A stretch of DNA of 64,000 bases from a bacterium BMS3Abin02 (GTDB taxonomy: Bacteria > Actinomycetota > Acidimicrobiia > Spongiisociales > UBA4744). The stretch is taken from positions 45,526-109,525 of the forward strand of contig BDSU01000008.1 in assembly GCA_002897675.1 (NCBI GenBank). Direction: 5' to 3'. Positions within the stretch are counted from its first letter, which is position 1, and each line of letters starts with the position of its first letter. The position numbers and the translations under genes are program-made. The notes under the pieces were generated by a model. That model was given only the letters and a program-made list of their open reading frames with translations. It had not been told where the DNA came from and made no database searches. This document shows positions 8,319-16,491 of the stretch, in pieces.

Positions 8319-9442
8319 CGGATCGCCTCCTCCGCCTTGAAGCGCTTCACGTTGAGCACCATGATCGGGATGACCGCCACGAAGAGCACGACCGCGATCG
8401 CGGCACCTTTGCCGTTGTCTCCGAACTTGAAGAACCAGCGGAGCATCCGCTCCGCGATCACCTCCGTGCCGTTCTGACCGTTCGTCATCACCCAGATGAT
8501 GTCGAAGATCTTCATCGCATTGATGAACATCGTCGTGGTGACCACCACAATCGTCGACATGATCGATGGAACGATCACCCGCCAGAACACCTGGAACTCT
8601 CTCGCACCGTCGATGCGGGCAGCCTCGAGGATCTCATCGGGCACGGCCTTGATCCCCGCCGAGAGGATCACCATGGCAAACCCTGTCTGGAGCCACACCA
8701 TGACCACCATGAGCAGGAGGTTGTTCCATGGCTGTTCCTGGAGCCACGGAATCGGCTGCTTCCCGGCGCTCACCATGATGCCGTTGAGCAGTCCGATCTG
8801 ATTGCCGAAGCCTTCCGGTCGGAAGCTGTACACGAACCGCCAGACGATCGACGCGCCGACGAACGAAACGGCCATCGGCAGGAAGATCAGCGACTTGGCG
8901 ACCGCTTCACCCCGGTGGAGACGGTCGACGAGTGTGGCGAATCCGAGACCCACCCCGACGGTGAACAAAGGAATGGCGATGACCCACCCGAAGGTGTTAC
9001 GGATCGACCGCAGCATCGCCGGGTCGCTGAACACGAACTTGTAGTTGTCCAGACCCACGAATGTCGAGGACGTGGCATCTTTGAAGCTCAGTATCGTCGT
9101 ATTGATCGCCGGGTACACCAAGAACACGGACAGAATGACCAGCGCCGGCCCGACGAACACGTACGGGCGAACCCGTTCTTGCACCCGGTCCGAAAACCGG
9201 CTCACTGCGAAATCCATCGCCCAGAACAGCAAGAAGATCCCGCCGACACCGACGATGATCGCCACGAGCGCGAGGACCAGCTTCGGGGCGTCGCTCTTCC
9301 GAAGGAACTGAAACGTCAGCCAGAGAAGAATGAACGCCACGATCGGCACCCCGAGTGACGCGACCAGTCGAAGAACGCCGACCCAGACCGATCGTGCGGC
9401 CCGTTCGGCGACAGACGCTTCGGGTTTCATCTCCACACTCAA
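8315..9442 (-). CDS. Sugar ABC transporter permease, MalF/AglF type
   Basis: This 375-residue first permease of the importer has an N-terminal pair of extra membrane helices, then the binding-protein-dependent transport core with its EAA loop (LEAARIDGAREFQVFWRVIV). The start is read as TTG at 9442 because a strong AGGAGGAG (plus 9448-9455) lies five bases upstream; GTG at 9436 and ATG at 9430 in the same frame are too far from it. The gene is separated from the binding-protein gene by a hairpin at 9481-9507 and overlaps the next permease by 4 bases. Confidence 0.85.
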   Translation of the reverse strand: MSVEMKPEASVAERAARSVWVGVLRLVASLGVPIVAFILLWLTFQFLRKSDAPKLVLALVAIIVGVGGIFLLFWAMDFAVSRFSDRVQERVRPYVFVGPALVILSVFLVYPAINTTILSFKDATSSTFVGLDNYKFVFSDPAMLRSIRNTFGWVIAIPLFTVGVGLGFATLVDRLHRGEAVAKSLIFLPMAVSFVGASIVWRFVYSFRPEGFGNQIGLLNGIMVSAGKQPIPWLQEQPWNNLLLMVVMVWLQTGFAMVILSAGIKAVPDEILEAARIDGAREFQVFWRVIVPSIMSTIVVVTTTMFINAMKIFDIIWVMTNGQNGTEVIAERMLRWFFKFGDNGKGAAIAVVLFVAVIPIMVLNVKRFKAEEAIR

Positions 9443-9480
9443 ACGCGCTCCTCCTGACGCTCGGCCTGACTATACAGAAA

Positions 9481-9507
9481 GGGAGGCGGCCGCATCGGCC
9501 GCCTCCC
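9481..9507 (-). terminator. Intra-operon hairpin terminator/attenuator
   Basis: A perfect 12-bp GC-rich inverted repeat (GGGAGGCGGCCG / CGGCCGCCTCCC) has a 3-base loop and is followed on the minus strand by TTTCTGTAT. It lies just after the binding-protein gene and before the permeases. Partial termination or mRNA stabilisation here would raise binding-protein level over permeases, a familiar arrangement in sugar importers. Function is inferred. Confidence 0.65.
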
Positions 9508-9529
9508 GAATCGTCAATACCCGTTCGTC

Positions 9530-10834
9530 CTACGAGGACGGCCAGGAATCGTCGATGTCCTTGAGGACTTTGTCGAGCGAGCTGGGCCCGCCCTGCATGT
9601 AGTCGATCATCCCGGTCCAGAACGAGCCGGAGCCCACGACCGAAGGCATCAGGTCGGAGGCGTCGAATCGAGCACCGTCGATCTTCAAGGCGGCCACGAT
9701 GGCGCCGGCCGCCGTACCGGTGATGCTGTCCTTGTAGCAGTCAGGGCCAACGTTGACGTTCGGCGAGATACGCCCTGCGTCGGTTCCACCCTGAGCACAC
9801 TGCACGTCCGTTGAGATGAAGTCGTTGAGGAACTCCCGCACCTCCGGGCGATCGGCGAAGACCGCACCGAGCTCACCGGCGATGAGCGCACCCTTCTTGC
9901 CCGGGTCGATATCCGGGAACGCGAACACGTTGTAGTCTTTGCCGGCGACGAGCGTGCGCCCGTCCGCTGCATCGAAGAACTGTGTGATGAACGACGCCTG
10001 CCGGTGCATGAAGCACGACGGCGGGCTGTTGAACATCGGGTCCGGCGCGTCACGGAAGTCGATCGCGGGGATCTGTTCCGCGCCACCCAGAACGTATCCG
10101 GGGGTGAACGTCACGTCGCCGAGCAGTTCGAAGGCCCGTTTGACCTCTGGGCTCTCGAAGGGCAGCTTGTGCGTGACCCACTGGTCATACAGATCGGGAC
10201 CGGCGGTCCGAAGCATGATGTCTTCGATCCAGTCGGTGCCGGTCCAACCGGTTGCCGCATCCGATCCGAAGCCGATGCACCACGGTGTGTTGCCGTCGGC
10301 GACCATCTTGTTGCTGAGAGTGATCATCTCGTCCCACGTCTTCGGCACCGTGTACCCGGCGTCGGTGAATGCCGGCTCCGGATACCACACCAGACTTTTG
10401 AGGTTCGTGTTCGTCGGGAGTCCGTAGTGCTTTCCGTTGTACTCACCGAGTGACAACAGGTACTTCCCGAACGTCGCCTCGAGCGCCGACATGTCGAACC
10501 CGAGATCTTCGAGTGCGATCGCCTTGCCGGCCTTCGCCATCTCGATAACCGAGCCCGGCTGCGGATACAAGGCAATGTCGGGCGGATTCCCACCGTCGAC
10601 ACGAATCTTGATCTGCTCCTCGAAGCTGTCCGAACCCTCATACGTCGCCGTGTAGTCCTTGTCGGCATTGTTGATCTTGTCGTCGATCACCGACTGGACC
10701 GCCTGTGCTTCGGTACCGCTGAAGGCCCCGAAAACATTGACCTTCGCCTTCTCTGCGGTTCCTCCGCCCCCTCCGCAAGCAACCACGATCATGGCCATGA
10801 TCGCGAGCACGACCAACCATCGCACTCTCTTCAT
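9530..10834 (-). CDS. Sugar ABC transporter substrate-binding lipoprotein
   Basis: The 434-residue protein has a signal peptide ending in a lipobox (MIVVAC, Cys at about residue 20), then a glycine stretch and a family 1 solute-binding fold (VNVFGAFSGTEAQAVQSVID, GNPPDIALYPQPG, KTWDEMITLSNKMVADG). Overall it resembles AglE-type alpha-glucoside binding proteins. It would capture the sugar outside the membrane and deliver it to the two permeases downstream. A Shine-Dalgarno GGGAAGG lies just upstream of the ATG. It is the first gene of the importer operon. Confidence 0.85.
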   Translation of the reverse strand: MKRVRWLVVLAIMAMIVVACGGGGGTAEKAKVNVFGAFSGTEAQAVQSVIDDKINNADKDYTATYEGSDSFEEQIKIRVDGGNPPDIALYPQPGSVIEMAKAGKAIALEDLGFDMSALEATFGKYLLSLGEYNGKHYGLPTNTNLKSLVWYPEPAFTDAGYTVPKTWDEMITLSNKMVADGNTPWCIGFGSDAATGWTGTDWIEDIMLRTAGPDLYDQWVTHKLPFESPEVKRAFELLGDVTFTPGYVLGGAEQIPAIDFRDAPDPMFNSPPSCFMHRQASFITQFFDAADGRTLVAGKDYNVFAFPDIDPGKKGALIAGELGAVFADRPEVREFLNDFISTDVQCAQGGTDAGRISPNVNVGPDCYKDSITGTAAGAIVAALKIDGARFDASDLMPSVVGSGSFWTGMIDYMQGGPSSLDKVLKDIDDSWPSS

Positions 10835-10889
10835 AGTCTTGTCCTTCCCTCGACATGCGGCCTTGAGGCCGTCAGCATTTCATGCTACC

Positions 10890-10907
10890 CGCGAGGAAGT
10901 CCTCGCG
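10890..10907 (-). terminator. Short hairpin downstream of glyS
   Basis: CGCGAGGA and TCCTCGCG form an 8-bp perfect stem with a 2-base loop, about 20 bases past the glyS stop. No T-run follows, so it may be a weak terminator or a processing site between glyS and the sugar importer. Confidence 0.35.
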
Positions 10908-10925
10908 CCTCTGGGACCGGGGCCC

Positions 10926-12233
10926 TCAGACTCCGAGACGGTCCCGAAGATGGACGATCAACTGATCGATCGAAACCCGATCCTGCTCCATCGTGTCGCG
11001 ATCGCGCACCGTGACGGCACGATCTTCGAGCGAGTCGAAGTCGAACGTGATCGCGTACGGAGTGCCGATCTCGTCGTGGCGCCGGTACCTACGACCGATC
11101 GACTGTGTGACGTCGAGTTCCAGCATGAAATGAGGACGGAGCATGTCGGCAACCTTCTCCGCTTCCGCCACGAGGTGCGGCTTCTTGGACAGCGGAAGCA
11201 CGGCGACCTGATACGGGGCCAGCCTCGCGTCCAACCGCAGGACCACCCGTTTCTCTCCCCGGACCTCTTCCTCGTGGTACGCGTCCATGAGAAACGCGAA
11301 CGTGGTTCTGGTCGCACCCGCCGCCGGCTCGATGACGTAGGGAAAGAACCGTTCCCCGGACTCGTCATCGAAGTAGCTGAGGTCCTGGCCACTGGCCTCG
11401 GCGTGCGCGCGCAGGTCGAAGTCGGTCCGGTTGGCGATCCCCTCGAGTTCGTCCCAACCCCACGGGTAGCGGTACTCGATGTCCGAGCATGCCGCGGCGT
11501 AGTGCGCCAACTCGTCGTGACCGTGCGGCCGCAGGCGGATGTTCTCGTCGGCCATGCCGAGATCCAGATACCAGCGGTGACGCTCACGGGACCAGTACCG
11601 ATACCATTCGTCCGCCTCTTCGGGTCGGCAGAAGAACTCCATCTCCATCTGTTCGAACTCGCGAGTCCGAAACACGAACTGCCCAGGGGTGATCTCGTTG
11701 CGGAACGTCTTGCCGACCTGGGCAATGCCGAAAGGAAGTTTCATCCGTGCCGTGCGGCGCACGTTCTCGTAGTTGATGAAGATTCCCTGCGCCGTCTCCG
11801 GGCGAAGGTACACGAGACCGGCATCGCTCTCCACCGGGCCCATGAACGTCTTGAACATCAGGTTGAACTGGCGTGGCTCACCAAACGTACCCCGCCGGCC
11901 GCAATGTGGACACAGATCCTGGTCTTCGAGCTTGTCCAACCGATAGCGGGTATGACAGCTCGAACATTCGACCAGCGGGTCCGTGAATGAAGTCTCATGT
12001 CCCGAGGCGGCCCAGACTTGGCGTGCCTGAAGAATCGCCGAGTCGAGTCCGACGATGTCTCCGCGTAGCTGCACCATCGAACGCCACCACTCGTCCTTGA
12101 CGTTTCGCAGCACCTGGACGCCCAGCGGGCCGTAGTCGTAGGCGGAGCGCAGACCACCGTAGATCTCCGAGGAAGGAAACACGAAGCCCCGCCGCTTTGC
12201 GAGGTTGACGATGGTGTCGAGTGTGACGGGCAT
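10926..12233 (-). CDS. glyS: Glycyl-tRNA synthetase, dimeric class II type
   Basis: The 435-residue enzyme charges tRNA-Gly. It starts MPVTLDTIVNLAKRRGFVF, followed by SSEIYGGLRSAYDYGPLG, the N-terminal signature of the alpha2-type (eukaryote-like) GlyRS. Four cysteines in two pairs (CSSC, CPHC) form a zinc-binding insertion at about residues 90-120. Class II motif 2 is FRNEITP and motif 3 lies in the ATRTTFAFLMDAY region. The C-terminal anticodon-binding domain begins near LAPYQVAVLPL. The frame extends upstream past 12233, but homology starts at this ATG. No T-box is seen in the short leader. Confidence 0.95.
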   Translation of the reverse strand: MPVTLDTIVNLAKRRGFVFPSSEIYGGLRSAYDYGPLGVQVLRNVKDEWWRSMVQLRGDIVGLDSAILQARQVWAASGHETSFTDPLVECSSCHTRYRLDKLEDQDLCPHCGRRGTFGEPRQFNLMFKTFMGPVESDAGLVYLRPETAQGIFINYENVRRTARMKLPFGIAQVGKTFRNEITPGQFVFRTREFEQMEMEFFCRPEEADEWYRYWSRERHRWYLDLGMADENIRLRPHGHDELAHYAAACSDIEYRYPWGWDELEGIANRTDFDLRAHAEASGQDLSYFDDESGERFFPYVIEPAAGATRTTFAFLMDAYHEEEVRGEKRVVLRLDARLAPYQVAVLPLSKKPHLVAEAEKVADMLRPHFMLELDVTQSIGRRYRRHDEIGTPYAITFDFDSLEDRAVTVRDRDTMEQDRVSIDQLIVHLRDRLGV

Positions 12234-12284
12234 GATCGGCTGCGTCCTCTGGTCGTGGCGGGAACGGGAATGATAGGCGAGACA

Positions 12285-12321
12285 GAGTACCCGGTACCGA
12301 GTACTTGGCACAGGGTACCGG
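12285..12321. repeat. Dispersed GTACCC repeat, copy 1
   Basis: GAGTACCCGGTACC and, after GAGTACTTGG, GGTACCGG form nested GTAC-centred palindromes in the uppS-glyS gap. Related copies are at 28671-28701, 30336-30358 and 37091-37113, all intergenic. Confidence 0.5.
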
Positions 12322-12339
12322 AAAGGGAAGCGAGTCCGG

Positions 12340-13068
12340 CTACGCGGTCCCGAAGCGGCGCTTGCGACGTTGATACTCGGCGATCGCTGCGACCAGGTCT
12401 TCCCTGGAGAAGTCGGGCCAGAGGACTTCTGGGAACACGAACTCGGCATAGGCCGCCTGCCACAGCAGGAAGTTCGACAGGCGCATCTCGCCCGAGGTCC
12501 TGATGACGAGATCCACATCCGGCATCTCCGGCACGTAGAGCTGTCCTGCGAACGTCGACGGATCGATCCGTTCGGGATTCAACTCGCCCTGCTGAACGAG
12601 CAGCGCAAGACGTCTGGCAGCCTCGGCGATCTCCACCCTGCCGCCATAGTTGAAGGCGAACACGAGGCACATGCCATCGTTCGTTGCCGTCATTGCCGAG
12701 GTCTCCGCCATTCGAGCCCGGTTGCGCTCAGGGATGCGAGGGTCGTCCAGATCGCCGGCGAAAAAAATGCGAATCCCCTGCGCGTCGAGTTCGTCGCGCC
12801 GCCGAAGCAGAAGGTCCTCGTTGAAGAACATGAGGAACTCCACCTCGTCCTTGGATCGGGACCAGTTCTCCGTCGAGAATGTGAAGGCGCTGAGCCAGTC
12901 CACACCGAGTTCCCGTGCCGACTCGATGGTGGCAAACAGCGATGCTTCCCCCGCAGCATGCCCTGCGGTACGCGGAAGAGCGCGCTGCTCGGCCCAACGT
13001 CCGTTGCCGTCGAGGATGAGTCCGATGTGAGTCGGGATCCGACTCGAGTCGAGGTTCGGTTCACTCAT
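12340..13068 (-). CDS. uppS: Isoprenyl transferase (undecaprenyl diphosphate synthase family)
   Basis: The 242-residue cis-prenyltransferase extends farnesyl-PP with isopentenyl-PP to make the lipid carrier for cell-wall synthesis. Family signatures are HIGLILDGNGRWA with the catalytic Asp at residue 20, FTFSTENW, and RTSGEMRLSNFLLWQ. Length is normal. The start overlaps the end of recO by 8 bases, so the two are translationally coupled. Confidence 0.95.
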   Translation of the reverse strand: MSEPNLDSSRIPTHIGLILDGNGRWAEQRALPRTAGHAAGEASLFATIESARELGVDWLSAFTFSTENWSRSKDEVEFLMFFNEDLLLRRRDELDAQGIRIFFAGDLDDPRIPERNRARMAETSAMTATNDGMCLVFAFNYGGRVEIAEAARRLALLVQQGELNPERIDPSTFAGQLYVPEMPDVDLVIRTSGEMRLSNFLLWQAAYAEFVFPEVLWPDFSREDLVAAIAEYQRRKRRFGTA

Positions 13069-13780
13069 GCATCACCGCCAGGGAGGACAATCTCCGCTCC
13101 AGATGGTGTTCGAGGAATCTCCTCGTGATGCCGAGCGCTTCACCGCAGAAGGCGGAGTCCTCTGGAGGAAGCCTATCGAGATCCGAAGCGGCGAGGCCTG
13201 CCAGATAGTTGGTCAGGCCAGGGCGCAGCCGGATCGTCCCACTCGGCCGGCAGGAGGTGCACACGGCCCCGCCTGCCGAAAGGCTGAACCGAAGGGGAAC
13301 ATCTCCTCTTCCACAACCGGCACAATGATCGAGCGCTGGAGCGAACCCGATGACATCGCTGAGCTTCAACAAGAAAGAGGTCACGAGATCGGGCCTCTCA
13401 CCGCGTCGATCGAGGACCCTGAGACCTCGCTGCAGCAGCAGGAAGAGTCGGAGTGAAGGGTCGTCCTCCGTCGCAACCGCGTCCACGACCTCGACCATCG
13501 TGCCGGCCGCCAGCACCCGATCCAGATCCGCCCGAACGTTTGGGAATGCTTCGATCACGGAGACCTGGGTGATCGTGTCCAGGTTACGCCCCTCGTACAG
13601 AATCAGGTCGACGTGCGTGAATGGCTCGAGACGGCCACCAAATCGACTCTTCGTCTTGCGGATTCCCTTTGCGACCGTCCTGAGCTTGCCGTTGTTGGGG
13701 CTCAGGATGACCACGACACGGTCCGCTTCCCCGAATGCGTAGCTGCGGAGCACGATCCCTTGGTCGCTGCGAAGACCCAT
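13061..13780 (-). CDS. recO: DNA repair protein RecO
   Basis: The 239-residue protein mediates RecA loading with RecR. It has an N-terminal OB fold (GIVLRSYAFGEADRVVVILS, then KGIRKTKSRFGGRLEPF), a helical middle and a C-terminal zinc site with two Cys pairs (CAGCGRG and CTSC). The start chosen is ATG at 13780 (MGLRSDQG); a longer reading to 13819 adds 13 residues without homology. The stop overlaps uppS. Confidence 0.93.
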   Translation of the reverse strand: MGLRSDQGIVLRSYAFGEADRVVVILSPNNGKLRTVAKGIRKTKSRFGGRLEPFTHVDLILYEGRNLDTITQVSVIEAFPNVRADLDRVLAAGTMVEVVDAVATEDDPSLRLFLLLQRGLRVLDRRGERPDLVTSFLLKLSDVIGFAPALDHCAGCGRGDVPLRFSLSAGGAVCTSCRPSGTIRLRPGLTNYLAGLAASDLDRLPPEDSAFCGEALGITRRFLEHHLERRLSSLAVMHE

Positions 13781-13799
13781 GGGTGAGATGGTAATGGTC

Positions 13800-13912
13800 G
13801 GACTGCGGGCAGCCGGCAATCAGCCGGCGGCCCGATGCCACCAGGCGTCAAAACATTCCCGACAGAGGACGGCGCGACGACTACTGACGACTGAACACTG
13901 GCAACTGATCAC
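13800..13912. repeat. Dispersed CTACTGA-type intergenic repeat, copy 1
   Basis: The gap between recO and era carries GGCAGCCGGCAA, then GTCAAAACATTCCC, then ACTACTGACGACTGA (13880-13894) followed by a further ACTGGCAACTGAT. The same ordered blocks recur at 20090-20171 and 39015-39105 in the same orientation. Confidence 0.5.
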
Positions 13913-14796
13913 TTTCCGAATCCGAATCGATCCAGCATCTGAGGTTTGCGCTGCCAGTTCTTCTCGACCCTGACGCGTAAATCGAGATAGACGCGTGCTC
14001 CGAACAGCCGTTCCAACTCCGTGCGGGCCTCAGATCCTGCGTCGCGGAGCAGAAGCCCACCCTTGCCGATGACGATGCCCTTCTGGGAAGTGCGCTCGAC
14101 GATGATGCGGGCGTCGACGTACACCGAACCGTCGGGACGCTGCTCGATCTCGCGAACGTCGACGACGAGTGAATGAGGAAGCTCGTCTCGGAGGCGGGCA
14201 AGGAACTTCTCTCTGATCAACTCCCCGGCGAGAAAGGACTCCGGTTGATCGGTGACGGCATCCGCCGGGTAATAGCGCGGACCCTCGGGTAGGAGTTTGC
14301 CCAACTCACTCAGGATCGACTCCAAGCCCTCTCCGTGCAGCGCACTCACCGGCACGTATGCGGCGAATCCCCATGCTGCAGCCTCGGCCAGACGTTCAGG
14401 GATCTGACCTTTCCTTGCAGCGTCGGTCTTGTTGACAACGACGATCACGGGCGATCCCGCTTTCGCAAGTCGTTCCGCGATCAGGCGATCGCCAGGACCG
14501 ACCGGGGCGGTCGCGTCGATGAGAAAAACGACCGCGTCCGCCTCGGCGAGTGTTCCGTAGACGAGCCGATTGAGTCGTTCACCCAGAGCGTTGCGAGGTT
14601 TGTGAAGGCCCGGGGTGTCGACCAGGACGGCTTGGAACTCGGGCTCTTCGGTCACGGTCACGACGCCGCGCACCACGTTGCGTGTCGTCTGCGGACGAGG
14701 AGACGTGATCACCACCTTGCTCCCGACGAGCGCATTGACCAGCGTCGACTTGCCGACATTCGGTCGTCCAACGACCGCCACGAACCCCGACTTCAT
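13909..14796 (-). CDS. era: GTPase Era
   Basis: The 295-residue GTPase acts in 30S subunit maturation, binding the 3' end of 16S rRNA. G motifs are GRPNVGKS (residues 10-17), the G2 stretch in PRPQTTRN, DTPGLHKPR, and NKTDAA. The C-terminal KH domain has GIVIGKGGLLLR. The ATG overlaps the stop of the CNNM/CBS gene as ATGA. The position downstream of ybeY and phoH is the standard ribosome-maturation cluster. Confidence 0.96.
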   Translation of the reverse strand: MKSGFVAVVGRPNVGKSTLVNALVGSKVVITSPRPQTTRNVVRGVVTVTEEPEFQAVLVDTPGLHKPRNALGERLNRLVYGTLAEADAVVFLIDATAPVGPGDRLIAERLAKAGSPVIVVVNKTDAARKGQIPERLAEAAAWGFAAYVPVSALHGEGLESILSELGKLLPEGPRYYPADAVTDQPESFLAGELIREKFLARLRDELPHSLVVDVREIEQRPDGSVYVDARIIVERTSQKGIVIGKGGLLLRDAGSEARTELERLFGARVYLDLRVRVEKNWQRKPQMLDRFGFGK

Positions 14797-15959
14797 GTGG
14801 TTGCCGAACGGGTCACACGAACCTGGATCACCCTCCGCCCCTGCACGCTGACCACGATAAAGCGGATGCCGTGTCCCTCGAAGGCCTCCCCCTCATATGG
14901 GACCCGACCGGCGAGGTCCAAGAGCAGGCCACCGACCGTATCCCACTCGTCGTGTGGCAACTCGACATCGAGTGCATCTTCCAGGTCTTCGACAGGGAAA
15001 CGGCCGTCGACGAGATAGGTGCCGCCTTCCTCTTCGACGAAGAGGCGGTCCTCCGTGTCGTATTCGTCGATGATCTCCCCGACGAGTTCCTCCAGAAGAT
15101 CCTCGATGGTCACGAGACCGGCCGTCCCCCCGAACTCGTCCACTACGATCGCCATGTGCTGCTGTCGAGTCTGCATGTCCCGCAGCAGGTCGGGGATACG
15201 TTTGGTCTCGGGCACGAAGTAGACCGGCCGCATGATGCGGGTCACGGGCTCCGGACCGCCGCCGCGATCCATGATGCCCAGTAGGTCTTTGGCGTACACG
15301 AAACCGACGATGTCATCAGGGCTCTCCCCCACGACGGGAATCCTCGAGAAACCGTCCTCGATCACGATGTCGAGCGCCTTGTCCGTCGTCTCCCCCCGGT
15401 CGATCGTCACCATGTCCGGCCGAGGAATCATCACCTCGCGTACGAGCGTGTCCGAGAACTCGAGGACAGAACTGATCAGCTTCAATTCCTCCTCCTCGTC
15501 CTCGTCGGGCACATCGCCCTCTTCCGGTTCCTCGATCAGCAGGTCGCCCGTGCGCCGTCCAAGCGCGGCCACCAAGAAGAGCAATCCTGAAAAACGGTAC
15601 GCGAGCGAGCCGGGATGGCCTCGACCGTAGGCTCGTGGGAGGATGTCCCCCACGAGGAGGACGACGGCCACGAGAGCGGCGAGCGCGCCGAGGAGCGCCC
15701 ACCCTGTCAGGACGGTCGTGAGCGCCCACGTTGCCGGAACCGCAGACACCACCAGGATTCCTGAATGAACCATCCCGATGGACGGTTGGAGCCTCACTCG
15801 ATCCTCGAGGAGATCCGCGACGGTATCGGCACCCGCCACCGACGCCGCCCCATCTCTCATGGCGTCCGCACGCGGTGTCAGCATCAACGAGACCGCGCCG
15901 GCACGGACCACGCCGGCGAGCACCAGGAACAGCAGCGATGCAATGAAACCGAGGATCAC
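14793..15959 (-). CDS. CNNM/CorC-type membrane protein with CBS domains
   Basis: The 388-residue protein combines a short DUF21-like membrane region (hydrophobic stretches at 3-23, 65-85 and 88-105), two CBS domains (about 175-295, with PRPDMVTIDRGET and DEFGGTAGLVTIEDLLEELVG) and a C-terminal CorC/HlyC domain. Members are linked to Mg2+ or Co2+ efflux. An acidic linker (EEPEEGDVPDEDEEEE) joins membrane and CBS parts. It lies between ybeY and era and overlaps era by 4 bases; that placement is common in Actinobacteria. Confidence 0.88.
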   Translation of the reverse strand: MILGFIASLLFLVLAGVVRAGAVSLMLTPRADAMRDGAASVAGADTVADLLEDRVRLQPSIGMVHSGILVVSAVPATWALTTVLTGWALLGALAALVAVVLLVGDILPRAYGRGHPGSLAYRFSGLLFLVAALGRRTGDLLIEEPEEGDVPDEDEEEELKLISSVLEFSDTLVREVMIPRPDMVTIDRGETTDKALDIVIEDGFSRIPVVGESPDDIVGFVYAKDLLGIMDRGGGPEPVTRIMRPVYFVPETKRIPDLLRDMQTRQQHMAIVVDEFGGTAGLVTIEDLLEELVGEIIDEYDTEDRLFVEEEGGTYLVDGRFPVEDLEDALDVELPHDEWDTVGGLLLDLAGRVPYEGEAFEGHGIRFIVVSVQGRRVIQVRVTRSATT

Positions 15960-16026
15960 GAGCGGCCCCCGCAGCAGACGTCTGGCGCGAGGCGTCCGAC
16001 ACGAAGAACGAAGGAGCGAGGGCCGA

Positions 16027-16491
16027 TCATGGCCATCGCCTTCCGGCTTTTGTCAAGAGCGCTCGTTCGCGGGCTTCCATTCGTTCTGCGTCCTCGTCAC
16101 TCGTGTGGTCATAGCCGAGCAGGTGAAGGATGCCATGCACGACCATGAGCGCCAGTTCATCTTCGAATGACACCCCCAACTGGTCCGCTTGTTGCCGTAC
16201 ATACCGCGGAGCGATCACGACGTCCCCCAGATTCAGCGGCGGATCTCCCGGACCGGGATCCGGATACTCCCCCGGAGAGAGATGTTCGAGGGGAAACGCC
16301 AGAACATCGGTCGGTCCACTCCGTTCCATGAAGCGCTCGTTGTACTCGGTCATCTGGTCGAGACCAACGAGCATCAGCGTCACGTCGGCTTGGTTCGGAA
16401 GGCCTTCTTCTTCGAGCACGGTCGCGGCAAGCCGCCGAAGCGGCTCGGCTTCCAAGGGATCGTCTTGTTCGTCGGTCAGAAAGACGTTCAT
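16027..16491 (-). CDS. ybeY: Endoribonuclease YbeY
   Basis: The 154-residue metalloprotein functions in 16S rRNA 3' processing and ribosome quality control. The zinc site HGILHLLGYDH with flanking residues is intact near residues 119-129, and the N-terminal part NERFMERSGPTDVLAFPLE matches the family. The start overlaps the pgpH stop as ATGA, giving a phoH-pgpH-ybeY transcription unit. Confidence 0.95.
   Translation of the reverse strand: MNVFLTDEQDDPLEAEPLRRLAATVLEEEGLPNQADVTLMLVGLDQMTEYNERFMERSGPTDVLAFPLEHLSPGEYPDPGPGDPPLNLGDVVIAPRYVRQQADQLGVSFEDELALMVVHGILHLLGYDHTSDEDAERMEARERALLTKAGRRWP

Noticed and set aside
12234..12339. T-box leader for glyS
   Set aside because: The leader is about 100 bases, lacks a specifier hairpin and the conserved TGG-pairing box, and holds a GTACCC repeat instead.
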